DNA of 64,000 bases from Selaginella moellendorffii (GCF_000143415.4 NW_003314271.1:2733729-2797728), one strand, 5' to 3'. Positions 21,684-34,289 are shown, counted from the first letter of the stretch. Notes: generated by a model from the letters alone, not told the origin. A program made the numbers and translations.

Positions 21684-24128
21684 TTATTTTTTAATCAAAG
21701 CAAGCTTGAATAATTCAAGCTCACTTTGGCTATGACCATTGACTACAATCACATAATTACTCACAGAACAGTGGTGAAATGTGCTAGTGATCGTCGGTAG
21801 TGCTAAAGCTTTTACAGCTCTTGGATCTTTCGCAAGAGCTAAAAGTAGCTCATTGTCATCAAGATCTACCAAATAACATCAAAAGTTAGAAATAAAGAAT
21901 TCAAATCAAATAAACTTTACCTTTGTCTCCAGAAATGGATTCCTGCTGCTCGCCATGCTCCGGCACAAGCTCTGGCACAGTCTTGTGCACAATCTCGTGT
22001 TGCTTGTCGTGTCCACTTGAAACAAAGAGAAAACTAAATTGAAAGAAAAAAGGAAAGAAAGAATTTTCTTACCTTACTGCTCTTCAATCACGTCCAGAAC
22101 TTGGTGGTGATTCAGTTCCTGTTCGTGGATCTCTTCTCTTGGAGAAGGTTGTTGCTGCCCAAAACCACCTAAAATCGAGAAAAGAGAAAAGTCCATTATA
22201 AAGATTATAAAGTTTCTTACCAAAATTTTGTTGTTGCTGCTCACGATTTTGAGTCTGTTGATTGTCATTTCCACCTAAATTGAAGAGTGTTAAACCTCCA
22301 CAAAAAAAAAAGCTTTGAATTACCAAAAGAAACAAGATGGCAATCTTGAAGATCCAATAGATCTTCATTTAAAGGTTTACCAGCCTCATAGCACCGTACA
22401 ATATACTCCGATGCTTTCTGAAATTTGTCTTGGTAGTTTTTCAAACGACCAGTATGATCATACCAGTTATACAGAATAGATGACATTGCCATTCTCCTTG
22501 CTTTCCCAGAGTGATCGTACCTGTTAAAAAAAGAGGCATTAATGACAAAATGGTTAGCAAAAACCTTACTGTTCCATGTTTTCCACCCTCTTGTGTCCCA
22601 TCAGCTTCATATAGTCTTTCATTGGAGTGTTGCAAACACTCATAGTTGTAATTGCTGAATGCCGAATATCTTTCGCTGAAAGGCTCAAACCTGGAGAAAA
22701 AAAACTATGAGAAAACAAGAAAGCAGTTAGTTAATTACCTGTTTTTTTGGCAACCAATTTTACTACTTCAGAGATCTTATGCTCTCCTATCCGTGCCACT
22801 CGACAGTACCAATTATCAGTCCTGTTGAAACAGTCGTTACAAGCCAGGAAAAACGGCCGCTTGTTCAAGTCCTCCCCATCACCAACTGTTGGATGCTTAT
22901 CAAAAAAAAGCTTGAATGCCTTGTAGACTGAGGGAGCAGCTATTTCATAGAGATCCACAGCAGGCTGCTGATCCATGTTCTTACAATTCATCAGATCCAC
23001 TTCGTAGTTTTTGGAAACACGTTGGTTGAATTTGAGATAAAAAAAATTCTGATTAGAACCAATAAGAACAAAGAAAACAAATAAGAAACTACTCAATTGA
23101 ATATAGCAACCAACAACATCTTCCAAAAGTGTAAAATCAGTGAATCGCAAGTCGTACAATTCCTTCCTCCCATGTACAAGAAAGAAATTCATGCAGAATA
23201 GTAAGACTAACCGAAACAGTCCATTAGGACTGTTAGGTAGAAACTCTGGCAATGTGAGAACTGCCTTAAGCTCAGCCATCCACAAGTACACATGCTTTGA
23301 CCCTGTACTTGTTGGCCTTGTAGTTTCTAGTGTTGCTTTTCAAATTACATGGCTAGCAGCGTTCCTAGAATAAACAAACCAAACCAAACATATTAGAACA
23401 CAAACCACAACAAAAAGAACAAAAAAAGCAAGATACCTTGCTGTAAGAAACCTTGGATCATTCAGGATGTCAACTTCTTCTTCCAAAACTCCTGTTCTTG
23501 CAACTCAGGCTTCTCTTGCCAGCTTCAATACTCGGTTAAAGCAAAAAAACATATCCCTTAGAGTTGTTGGAGGGTAAGGCTTCCCATCGTCTCTCAAAAC
23601 ATGCTTGTAGAACAATGCAAGCTGGTGGGAAAGCTCCTACAGTCAGAGAAAGATGTAGTCACAAAAATCAAAAGAAAAAATAAGAAACAACCTTTGCAGG
23701 AAGTTCCTCAATCAGTCTCAGATCCTGTAAGGAAAATTCTGGGCCCTGTGCCTCGTGCCATGCATAAAACTTCTATGTTGCCTACTCATTCTTCTTTCGG
23801 GTCCCTGCTGGTATAACTAGTTTCATGGATTCTCGTCCTCCTCATTCGGAACAATTGGTCGAAAAGGTTGGCGGCCAACCTGCATCAACAAACAATTTCA
23901 ACCTGGAGTATCTAAGCAAAAAGCACTTACCTCTCTCCGACCACGCCCACCACGCCCACCACGCCCACTGCGATTCCTCCCAGGACAAACCTATCAAACT
24001 CAAACGATTGCAAGTGAGTAAACAAGAATACATAAAAACTAGAGAACCGAATTCAAGAAAGGAGCTGCGTTCTCAACAAGATCAGCGGCATTCTGGGACA
24101 ATCCCAGATCAAATGAAGGAGGATCCAT
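21684..24128 (-). pseudogene. Tyrosine recombinase gene of unit 1 (Crypton-like), broken
   Basis: Splicing inferred on the minus strand: 24128-24048, 23990-23931, 23879-23786, 23738-23693, 23636-23437, 23364-22739, 22690-22570, 22520-22324, 22274-22221, then 22168 onward and smaller exons to a stop at 21684. The first exon starts MDPPSFDLGLSQ. Exon 2 encodes an RGG-like box ('NRSGRGGRGGRGRRE'). Later come box I 'GRKELYDLRFTDF' (catalytic Arg near 23167), 'KDIRHSAITT' (K/H-x-x-R near 22662) and 'MGHKRVENMEQYDH'. In the last motif GH is followed by eight residues and then the nucleophile-type Tyr, exactly the XerD/lambda-Int spacing. The C-terminus is Gln-rich. Lesions are a 1-nt deletion near 23825, TGA at 23505-23507, TGA at 23340-23342 and TAA at 22074-22076. 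A hydrophobic stretch within 23030-23110 may be an unrecognised intron. Confidence 0.75.
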
Positions 24129-24539
24129 CTACAGATAGACAAAATCGAGAGGATTGAGAAGGAAAAACTATGAAATCCAGAGAAAACCAGGAAATGAGGG
24201 CAAACCAGGATTATCAGCTCTCAAGCTGCTCTCGACGCATACAAGCTCCTGCTGCCTTGAGCGCCACAAGAAACTGCTGCAAAATTCCTGAAACACACGG
24301 ACAAGGAGCAGATCTGGATCAATCTAGTTGCTATGCCTCAGATCTGACCTTGGCAAGCTGCTGCTGCCCTGCCGCTGCTGCTGACGCCTTGCCGCTACTG
24401 CTTTGTCGCTGCCATTGCCGCTTCTGAGAGAATCCGACAGCCTCACGGCGTCGGCACAAAAAACCCTAAAACCCTAGAAAACATGTTATATGTGACTTTT
24501 AGCCACGTGTTCTATGTTCATTCGACCGCTCTCATCCTC

Positions 24540-24701
24540 GAATAACGTTATTCCATGTGTCCGTTAACGGTCTCGCCACAGCTTGTTAAGGCTGTTCCCG
24601 GGCACGGGCTTGCACGTTCCCTCCAGAACGCGCTTGCCGGGCTAACGCCCGGCTCGCCCGTTCTAGGCGGGAACGTGCTCGCCCTACTTAGGAACTCCTT
24701 C
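24540..24701. repeat. Right-end structure of unit 1: palindrome, inverted end motif and stem-loop
   Basis: A perfect 14-bp palindrome GAATAACGTTATTC lies at 24540-24553. At 24562-24589 is an inverted, slightly diverged copy of the unit's own left-end motif TTAACGGG-N10-CCCGTTAA. At 24612-24678 is a 67-nt stem-loop with outer arms GCACGTTCCC/GGGAACGTGC and inner arms GCCGGGC/GCCCGGC around a TAAC loop. The unit ends 23 bp later. Equivalent stem-loops are at about 27878-27944, 31144-31210 and 39975-40041. Confidence 0.75.
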
Positions 24702-27700
24702 TTAACGGGCTGTGGCTCGCCCGTTAACTTGATCCAGCCGTTGGCAGCCGTCGGATCAAGTCAAGCTCTCTACGAGAATTTTACTGTTGTCAGCCACATT
24801 CTGGAGAACGTGGTTGACAGCTACCAAATTCTCGAGAACCCACCTGCCAGCCGCCAGGTTCTGGAGAACGTGGCTGCTGTCATCCAGGTTCTAGAGAACT
24901 TGGCTGCCAGTAACCACGTTCTCCAATCAGACGAGATGCAATTGCTTTTTTATTTTTTAATCAAAGCAAGCTTGAATAATTCAAGCTCACTTTGGCTATG
25001 ACCATTGACTACAATCACATAATTACTCACAGAACAGTGGTGAAATGTGCTAGTGATCGTTGGTAGTGCTAAAGCTTTTACAGCTCTTGGATCTTTCGCA
25101 AGAGCTAAAAGTAGCTCATTGTCATCAAGATCTACCAAATAACATCAAAAGTTAGAAATAAAGAATTCAAATCAAATAAACTTTAACTTTGTCTCTAGAA
25201 ATGGATTCCTGCTGCTCGCCATGCTCCAGCATAGGCTCTGGCATAGTCTCGTGCACAGTCTCGTGTTGCTTGTCGTGTCCACCTGAAACGAAGAAAAAAC
25301 TAAATTGAAAGACAAAAGGAAAGAAAGAATTTTCTTACCTTACTGCTCTTCAATCACGTCCAGAACTTGGTGGTGATTCAGTTCCTTTTCGTGGATCTCT
25401 TCTCTTGGAGAAGGCTGTTGCTGCCCAGAACCACCTAAAATCGAGAAAAGAGAAAAGTCCATTATAAAGATTATAAAGTTTCTTACCAAAATTTTGTTGT
25501 TGCTGCTCACGATTTTGAGTCTGTTGATTGTCATTTCCACCTGAATTGAAGAGTGTTAAACCTCCACAAAAAAAAAAAGCTTTGAATTACCAAAAGAAAC
25601 AAGATGGCAATCTGGAAGATCCAATGGATCTTCATTTAAAGGTTTACCAGCCTCATAGCACCATACAATATACTCCGATGCTTTCCGAAATTTGTCTTGG
25701 TAGTTTTTCAAACGACCAGTATGATCATACCGGTTATACAGAATAGATGACATTGCCATTCTCCTTGCTTTCCCAGAGTGATCGTACCTGTTAAAAAAAG
25801 AGGCATTAATGACAAAATGGTTAGCAAAAACCTTACTGTTCCATGTTTTCCACCCTCTTGTGTCCCATCAGCTTCATATAGTCTTTCATTGGAGTGTTGC
25901 AAACACTCATAGTTGTAATTGCTGAATGCCGAATATCTTTCGCTGAAAGGCTCAAACCTGGAGAAAAAAAACTATGAGAAAACAAGAAAGCAGTTAGTTA
26001 ATTACCTGTTTTTTCGGCAACCAATTTTACTACTTCAGAGATCTTATGCTCTCCTATCCGTGCCACTCGACAGTACCAATTATCAGTCCTGTTGAAACAG
26101 TCGTTACAAGCCAGGAAAAACGGTCGCTTGTTCAAGCCCCCCCATCACCAACTGCTGGATGCTTATTAGAAAAAAGCTTGAATGCCTTGTAGACTAAGGG
26201 AGCAGCTATTTCATAGAGATCCACAGCAGGCTGCTGATCCATGTTCTTACAATTCATCAGATCCACTTCGTAGTTTTTGGAAACACGTTGGTTGAATTTG
26301 AGACAAAAAAAATTCTGATTAGAACCAATAAGAACAAAGAAAAAAAAAAAGAAACTACTCAACTGAATATAGCAACCAACAACATCTTCCAAAAGTGTAA
26401 AATCAGTGAATCGCCTGTCGTACAATTCCTTCCTCCCATGTACAAGAAAGAAATTCATGCAGAATAGTAAGACTAACCGAAACAGTCCATTAGGACTGTT
26501 AGGTAGAAACTCTGGCAATGTGAGAACTGCCTTAAGCTCAGCCATCCACAAGTACACATGCTTTGACCCTGTACTTGTTGGCCTTGTAGTTTCTAGTGTT
26601 GCTTTTCAAATTACATGGCTAGCAGCGTTCCTAGAATAAACAAACCAAACCAAACATATTAGAACACAAACCACAACAAAAAGAACAAAAAAAGCAAGAT
26701 ACCTTGCTGTAAGAAACCTTGGATCATTCAGGATGTCAACTTCTTCTTCCAAAACTCCTGTTCTTGCAACTCAGGCTTCTCTTGCCAGCTTCAATACTCG
26801 GTTAAAGCAAAAAAACATATCCCTTAGAGTTGTTGGAGGGTAAGGCTTCCCATCGTCTCTCAAAACATGCTTGTAGAACAATGCAAGCTGGTGGGAAAGC
26901 TCCTACAGTCAGAGAAAGATGTAGTCACAAAAATCAAAAGAAAAAATAAGAAACAACCTTTGCAGGAAGTTCCTCAATCAGTCTCAGATCTTGTAAGGAC
27001 AATTCTGGGCCCTGTGCCTCGTGCCATGCATAAAACTTCAATGTTGCCTACTCATTCTTCTTTCGGGTCCCTGCTGGTATAACCAGTTTCAATGGATTCT
27101 CGTCCTCCTCATTCGGAACAATTGGTCGAAAAGGTTGGCGGCCAACCTGCATCAACAAACAATTTCAACATGGAGTATCTAAGCAAAAAGCACTTACCTC
27201 TCTCCGACCACGCCGACCACGCCCACCACGCCCACTGCGATTCCTCCCAGGACAAACCTATCAAACTCAAACGATTGCAAGTGAGTAAACAAGAATACAT
27301 AAAAACTAGAGAACCGAATTCAAGAAAGGAGCTGCGTTCTCAACAAGATCAGCGGCATTCTGGGACAATCCCAGATCAAATGAAGGAGGATCCATCTACA
27401 GATAGACAAAATCGAGAGGATTGAGAAGGAAAAACTATGAAATCCAGAGAAAACCAAGAAATGAGGGCAAACCAGGATTATCAGCTCTCAAGCTGCTCTC
27501 GACGCACACAAGCTCCTGCTGCCTTGAGCGCCACAAGAAACTATTGCAAAATTCCTGAAACACACGGACAAGGAGCAGATCTGGATCAATCTAGCTGCTA
27601 TGCCTCAGATCTGACCTTGGCAAGCTGCTGCTGCCCTGCCGCTGCTGCTGACGCCTTGCCGCTACTGCTTTGCCGCTGCCACTGCCACTTCTGAGAGAAT

Positions 27701-27967
27701 CCGACAGCCTCACGACGTCGGCACAAAAACCCTTAAAACCTAGAAAACATGTTATATATGACTTTTAGCCACGTGTTCTATGTTCATTCGACCGCTCTCA
27801 TCCTCGAATAACGTTATTCCATGTGTCCGTTAACAGTCTTGCCACAGCCTGTTAAGGCCGTTCCCGGGCACGGGCTTGCACGTTCCCTCCAGAACGCACT
27901 CGTCGGGCTAACGCCCGGCTCGCCCGTTCTGGGCGGGAACGTGCTCGCCCTACCCGGGAACTCCTTC
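24702..27967 (-). mobile_element. Crypton-like transposon, tandem unit 2
   Basis: Second 3266-bp unit, joined to unit 1 by the junction CTCCTTC|TTAACGGG without intervening bases. The left-end motif is well preserved here (TTAACGGG-N10-CCCGTTAA at 24702-24727), as is a second nearby inverted pair CTTGATCC/GGATCAAG. It is only a few percent different from unit 1 by eye. Confidence 0.75.
24950..27395 (-). pseudogene. Tyrosine recombinase gene of unit 2, broken
   Basis: Same exon plan as unit 1, shifted by about 3266 bp, from the ATG at 27395 to a stop at 24950. The third exon is intact here, unlike units 1 and 4. It shares with unit 1 both CGA-to-TGA stops (after 'KLAREA' and in 'SHVI*KATLE'). 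It also has a one-base shortening of a C run at 26137-26143 that shifts the frame before 'LNKRPFFLACNDC', and TAA in place of AAA after 'DVIEEQ'. The catalytic motifs downstream remain recognisable, including 'DIRHSAITT' and the Tyr-containing 'QYDHSGKARR'. Confidence 0.75.
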
Positions 27968-30900
27968 TTAACGGGCTGTGGCTCGCCCGTTAACTTCATC
28001 CAGCCGTTGGTAGCTGTCGGATCAAGTCAAGCTCTCTGCGAGAATTTTACTATTGTCAGCCACATTCTGGAGAACGTGGCTGACAGCTACCAGATTCTAG
28101 AGAACCCACCTGCCAGCTGCCAGGTTCTGGAGAACCTGGCTGCTGTCATCCAGGTTCTAGAGAACTTGGCTGCCAGTAACCACGTTCTCCAATCAGACGA
28201 GATGCAATTGCTTTTTTATTTTTTAATCAAAGCAAGCTTGAATAATTCAAGCTCACTTTGGCTATGACCATTGACTACAATCACATAATTACTCACAGAA
28301 CAGTGGTGAAATGTGCTAGTGATCGTCGGTAGTGCTAAAGCTTTTGCAGCTCTTGCATCTTTCACAAGAGCTAAAAGTAGCTCATTGTCGTCAAGATCTA
28401 CCAAATAACATCAAAAGTTAGAAATAAAGAATTCAAATCAAATAAACTTTACCTTTGTCTCCAGAAATGGATTCCTACTGCTCGCCATGCTCCGGCACAA
28501 GCTCTGGCACAGTCTCGTGCACAGTCTCATGTTGCTTGTCGTGTCCACTTGAAACAAAGAGAAAACTAAATTGAAAGAAAAAAGGAAAGAAAGAATTTTC
28601 TTACCTTACTGCTCTTCAATCACATCCAGAACTTGGTGGTGATTCAGTTCCTGTTCGTGGATCTCTTCTCTTGGAGAAGGCTGTTGCTGCCCAGAACCAC
28701 ATAAAATCGAGAAAAGAGAAAAGTCCATTATAAAGATTATAAAGTTTCTTACCAAAATTTTGTTGTTGCTGCTCACGATTTTGAGTCTGTTGATTGTCAT
28801 TTCCACCTAAATTGAAGAGTGTTAAACCTCCACAAAAAAAAAAAGCTTTGAATTACCAAAAGAAACAAGATGGCAATCTTGAAGATCCAATGGATCTTCA
28901 TTTAAAGGTTTACCAGCCTCATAGCACCATACAATATACTCCGATGCTTTCCGAAATTTGTCCTGGTAGTTTTTCAAACGACCAGTACGATCATACCGGT
29001 TATACAGAATAGATGACATCGCCATTCTCCTTGCTTTCCCAGAGTGATCGTACCTGTTAAAAAAAGAGGCATTAATGACAAAATGGTTAGCAAAAACCTT
29101 ATTGTTCCATGTTTTCCACCCTCTTGTGTCCCATCAGCTTCATATAGTCTTTCATTGGAGTGTTGCAAACACTCATAGTTGTAATTGCTAAATGCCGAAT
29201 ATCTTTCGCTGAAAGGCTCAAACCTGGAGAAAAAAAACTATGAGAAAACAAGAAAGCAATTAGTTAACTACCTGTTTTTTCGGCAACCAATTTTACTACT
29301 TCAGAGATCTTATGCTCTCCTATCCGTGCCACTCGACAGTACCAATTATCAGTCCTGTTGAAACAGTCGTTACAAGCCAGGAAAAACGGTCGCTTGTTCA
29401 AGCCCCCCCATCACCAACTGCTGGATGCTTATTAGAAAAAAGCTTGAATGACTTGTAGACTAAGGGAGCAGCTATTTCATAGAGATCCACAGCAGGCTGC
29501 TGATCCATGTTCTTACAATTCATCAGATCCACTTCGTAGTTTTTGGAAACACGTTGGTTGAATTTGAGACAAAAAAAATTCTGATTAGAACCGACAAGAA
29601 CAAAGAAAACAAATAAGAAACTACTCAACTGGATATAGCAACCAACAACATCTTCCAAAAGTGTAAAATCAGTGAATCGCAAGTCATACAATTCCTTCCT
29701 CCCACGTACAAGAAAGAAATTCATGCAGAATAGTACAACTAACCAAAACAGTCCATTAGGACTGTTAGGTAGAAACTCTGGCAACGTGAGAATTGCCTTA
29801 AGCTCAGCCATCGACAAGTACACATGCTTTGACCCTGTACTTGTTGGCCTTGTAGTTTCTAGTGCTGCTTTTCGAATTACATGGCTAGCAGTGTTCCTAG
29901 AATAAACAAACCAAACCAAACATATTAGAACACAAACCACAACAAAAAGAACAAAAAAGGCAAGATACCTTGCTGTAAGAAACCTTGGATCATTCAGGAT
30001 GTCAACTTCTTCTTCCAAAACTCCTGTTCTTGCAACTCAGGCTTCTCTTGCCAGCTTCAATACTCGGTTAAAGCAAAAAAACATATCCCTCAGAGTTGTT
30101 GGAGGGTAAGGCTTCCCATCGTCGCTCAAAACATGCTTGTAGAACAATGCAAGCTGGTGGGAAAGCTCCTACAGTTAGAGAAAGATTTAGTCATAAAAAT
30201 CAAAAGAAAAAATAAGAAACAACCTTTGCAGGAATTTCCTCAATCAGTCTCAAATCCTGTAAGGTAAATTCTGGGCCCTGTGCCTCGTGCCATGCATAAA
30301 ACTTCGATGTTGCCTACTCATTCTTCTTTCGGGTCCCTGTTGGTATAACCAGTTTCAATGGATTCTCGTCCTCCTCATTCGGAACAATTGGTCAAAAAGG
30401 TTGGCGGCCAACCTGCATCAACAAACAATTTCAACATGGAGTATCTAAGCAAAAAGCACTTACCTCTCTCCGACCATGCCGACCACGCCCACCACGCTCG
30501 CTGCGATTCCTCCCAGGACAAACCTATCAAACTCAAACGATTGCAAGTGAGTTAGCAAGAATACATAAAAACTAGAGAACCGAATTCAAGAAAGGAGCTG
30601 CGTTCTCAACAAGATCAGGGGCATTCTGGGACAATCCCAAATCAAATGAAGGAGGATCCATCTACAGATAGACAAAATCGAGAGGATTGAGAAGGAAAAA
30701 CTATGAAATCCAGAGAAAACCAGGAAATGAGGGCAAACCAGGATTATCAGCTCTCAAGCTGCTCTCGACGCATACAAGCTCCTGCTGCCTTGAGCGCCAC
30801 AAGAAACTGCTGCAAAATTCCTGAAACACACGGACAAGGAGCAGATCTGGATCAATCTAGTTGCTATGCCTCAGATCTGACCTTGGCAAGCTGCTGCTGC

Positions 30901-31234
30901 CCTACCGCTGCTGCTGACACCTTGCCGCTACTGCTTTGCCGCTACCACTGCCACTTCTGAGAGAATCCGACAGCCTCACGGCGTCGGCACAAAAAACCCT
31001 AAAACCCTAGAAAACATGTTATATATGACTTTTAGCCACGTGTTCTATGTTCATTCGACCGCTCTCATCCTCGAATAACGTTATTCCATGTGTCCGTTAA
31101 CGGTCTCGCCACAGCTTGTTAAGGCTGTTCCCGGGCACGGGCTTGCACGTTCCCTCCAGAACGCGCTCGCCGGGCTAATGCCCGGCTCGCCCGTTCTAGG
31201 CGGGAACGTGCTCACCCTACTTAGGAACTCCTTC
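27968..31234 (-). mobile_element. Crypton-like transposon, tandem unit 3
   Basis: Third unit, 3267 bp, again joined directly at CTCCTTC|TTAACGGG. It contains the same left-end dyad array, recombinase pseudogene and right-end stem-loop. Confidence 0.75.
28216..30661 (-). pseudogene. Tyrosine recombinase gene of unit 3, broken
   Basis: Same plan as the other copies, from the ATG at 30661 to a stop at 28216. The third exon is intact. It keeps Arg (CGA) where units 1 and 2 have TGA in 'SHVIRKAALE', but has the TGA after 'KLAREA'. It also carries the short C run (29403-29409) that shifts the frame, and the TAA after 'DVIEEQ'. Box I reads 'VRGRKELYDLRFTDF', so the catalytic Arg context is conserved. 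Confidence 0.75.
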
Positions 31235-32831
31235 TTAACGGGCTGTGGCTCGCCCGTTAACTTGATCCAGCCGTTGGCAGCCGTCGGATCAAGTCAAGCT
31301 CTCTGCGAGAATTTTACTGTTGTCAGCCACATTCTGGAGAACGTGGCTGACAGGTACCAGATTCTAGAGAACCCACCTGCCAGCCGCCAGGTTCTGGAGA
31401 ACGTGGCTGCTGTCATCTAGGTTCTAGAGAACTTGGCTGCCAGTAACCACGTTCTCCAATCAGACGAGATGCAATTGCTTTTTTATTTTTTAATCAAAGT
31501 AAGCTTGAATAATTCAAGCTCACTTTGGCTATGACCATTGACTACAATCACACAATTACTCACAGAACAGTGGTGAAATGTGCTAGTGATCGTCGGTAGT
31601 GCTAAAGCTTTTGCAGCTCTTGGATCTTTCGCAAGAGCTAAAAGTAGCTCATTGTTGTCAAGATCTACCAAATAACATCAAAAGTTAGAAATAAAGAATT
31701 CAAATCAAATAAACTTTAACTTTGTCTCCAGAAATGGATTCCTGCTGCTCGCCATGCTCCGGCATAGGCTCTGGCATAGTCTCGTGCACAGTCTCGTGTT
31801 GCTTGTCGTGTCCACCTGAAACGAAGAAAAAACTAAATTGAAAGAAAAAAGGAAAGAAAGAATTTTCTTACCTTTCTGCTCTTCAATCACGTCCAGAACT
31901 TGGTGGTGATTCAGTTCCTGTTCGTGGATCTCTTCTCTTGGAGAAGGCTGTTGCTGCCCAGAACCACCTAAAATCGAGAAAAGAGAAAAGTCCATTATAA
32001 AGATTATAAAGTTTCTTACCAAAATTTTGTTGTTGCTGCTCACGATTTTGAGTCTGTTGATTGTCATTTCCACCTGAATTGAAGAGTGTTAAACCTACAC
32101 AAAAAAAAAAAGCTTTGAATTACCAAAAGAAACAAGATGGCAATCTTGAAGATCCAATGGATCTTCATTTAAAGGTTTACCAGCATCATAGCACCATACA
32201 ATATACTCCGATACTTTCCGAAATTTGTCCTGGTAGTTTTTCAAACGACCAGTATGATCATACCGGTTATACAGAATAGATGACATTGCCATTCTCCTTG
32301 CTTTCCCAGAGTGATCGTACCTGTTAAAAAAAGAGGCATTAATGACAAAATGGTTAGCAAAAACCTTACTGTTCCATGTTTTCCACCCTCTTGTGTCCCA
32401 TCAGCTTCATATAGTCTTTCATTGGAGTGTTGCAAACACTCATAGTTGTAATTGCTAAATGCCGAATATCTTTCGCTGAAAGGCTCAAACCTGGAGAAAA
32501 AAAACTATGAGAAAACAAGAAAGCAATTAATTAACTACTTGTTTTTACAGCAACCAATTTTACTACTTTAGAGATCTTATGCTCTCCTATCCGTGCCCTT
32601 TGACAGTACCAATTATCAGCCTGTTGAAACAGTCGTTACAAGCCAGGAAAAACGGCCGCTTGTTCAAGCCCCCCCATCACCAACTGCTGGATGCTTATCG
32701 AAAAAAAGCTTGAATGCCTTGTAGACTAAGAGAGCAGCTATTTCATAGAGATCCACAGCAGGCCGCCGATCCATGTTCTTACAATTCATCAGATCCACTT
32801 GGTAGTTTTTGGAAACACGTTGGTTGAATCT

Positions 32832-33218
32832 TGTCAGGAATCCCCCAATTCTTGCCACATTCTTGACTCTTGCCGGATTCCTGACCTGCAGACCACATTC
32901 CTGACTCTCGAGACACTTCCCTATTCCTGACTCTCGAGACACTTCCCTATTCCTGACTCTCGAGACACTTCCCGATTCCTGAGTCTCAAGCCACATTCCT
33001 GATGATGATGTGGTGCCTCCTCGACCTCAGCTATATTTAGGCCATCCTCGATCCAAGAGTGGTGGAGCTTCATCAACCTATAGTATATATAGGTTAGCCT
33101 TGTTCTATTTCTCCACAATCTGAATCAACGCCAGTATATGGCCTTTTCTTTGTTTTCACTAGCTTTTTCTCTTTGTCTTTAGCATTTTCCAGCCTTGATC
33201 TTGTTGGGGGTCTTGACA
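32832..33218 (+). repeat. Left LTR of the Gypsy element
   Basis: 387 bp, TGTCAGGAATCCCCC to GGGGTCTTGACA. It contains three copies of a 26-bp repeat (ATTCCTGACTCTCGAGACAC...). A TATA-like ATAGTATATATAGG lies near 33080. Confidence 0.93.
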
Positions 33219-33315
33219 GTTTGATTCAGATTGTGGTTTTTGCTTTTCTTTTAGCTCGTTTTGATTATTTGATTGCCTTTGTCTTTTTCCCCCTTTCTTT
33301 TCTTTCTTCTTGCCA

Positions 33316-34288
33316 ATGGAGTCTCCAAGCCATCCTGATTTCTTTGCTGAAGTCCTTGCAAAAATCCAATCTGAGAATACCGAGCTGAAGGCGACCCTTC
33401 TTCGCATGCAGCAGGAGCTTGCTTCACTTTCGGCTCAAGGATCCAGCAAAGTTCCTGAACCGAAGGTGAGTTTCCCGGCGAAATTTTCAGGCAAGCGTTT
33501 GGAGCTTCGTGGATTTTTGAACCAAATGGAGCTGATCTTTGCACTTCAACATCGGCGGTACCCCACTCCCGAGTCTCAAATCGGCGCGATTGGGACGTTG
33601 CTTGAGGGTGCAGCTTTGTCATGGTTTTCTCCTCTTCTGGAGAAGAGCATGAAAGGGGTTGTGGTTCCGGAGCTAATGGATCTTCAATTGTTCAAAGAGA
33701 AGCTCGAAACATGTTTTGGCAAGATGGATCGGGTTCGGGCTGCTACCACAAAGATGAGACGTCTCTCTCAGGGGTCTTGTCCTGCCTCGATCTACGCTGC
33801 AGAGTTCCAACTCCTTGCCTTGGACACTCAGTGGGATGAGCGGGCCCTGATTGACCAATTTCGTTTCAGCCTCAACAACGGTGTCAAGGATTTGTTGCTC
33901 ACCATGGAGGATCCCAAGGACCTGTCGGATGCCATCAACAAAGCTGTTTGATGTGACAATCGTCTCTTTGAACATCGTTAGGAAAGTCGCCGCGCCGCTG
34001 TTTTTTCCGTCCCAGACTCAGGAATCCCAGCTTGAGTCTTCGGGGCATACTCCTAAACCTACTGCTCCGGTTCCGATGGATATTTCTGGTACTCCCCGAC
34101 TCATTAGAGGGAAGTTGAGTCCTGCTGAGAAGCAACGTCGAATATCTCATAATCTTTGCCTCTATTGTGCTGATCCTAATCACAAAGCAACTGTATGTCC
34201 CAAGAAGCCTCCTCGACTGCTCGAGTTCACTCTGCCTCAAAGTCCACCTCTATTGCAGTCGGGAAACGACCCTGTCCAAACAGAGTAG
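33316..34288 (+). pseudogene. gag of the Gypsy element, with stops and a frameshift
   Basis: ATG at 33316 (MESPSHPDFFAEVL). A coiled-coil N-terminus is followed by a typical retrotransposon gag core ('LRGFLNQMELIFALQHRRYP'). In-frame TGA (33949-33951) and TAG about nine codons later look like C-to-T changes of CGA and CAG. A one-base shift near 34010 moves the frame. In the new frame a CCHC zinc knuckle is visible ('CLYCADPNHKATVC', near 34160). The protein would form the capsid-like particle. Confidence 0.85.
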
Positions 34289-34289
34289 G

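Larger units (their letters stand above)
21436..24701 (-). mobile_element. Crypton-like transposon, tandem unit 1
   Basis: First of four head-to-tail units with a period of 3266-3267 bp. The unit begins TTAACGGGCTGTGGCTC and ends GGAACTCCTTC. It contains a minus-strand tyrosine recombinase pseudogene, a 30-bp direct-repeat array near the left end and a 67-nt stem-loop near the right end. No reverse transcriptase, transposase of other classes or LTR is present. Single-protein tyrosine-recombinase elements without RT are by definition Cryptons; DIRS-like elements would also carry RT and RNase H. Classification rests on the catalytic motifs described for the recombinase. Confidence 0.75.

Noticed and set aside
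23825-24157. Plus-strand 110-residue open frame, with His/Ala repeats, present in each transposon unit
   Set aside because: It is the antisense of the first recombinase exons; the His/Ala run is the complement of the RGG box. The minus strand has introns, start and catalytic motifs; the plus strand has none.
21434-24701. Helitron interpretation of the tandem unit (TC at the left end, hairpin near the right end, tandem copies)
   Set aside because: The right end is CTCCTTC, not CTRR, there is no Rep/helicase, and the encoded protein has tyrosine recombinase motifs.
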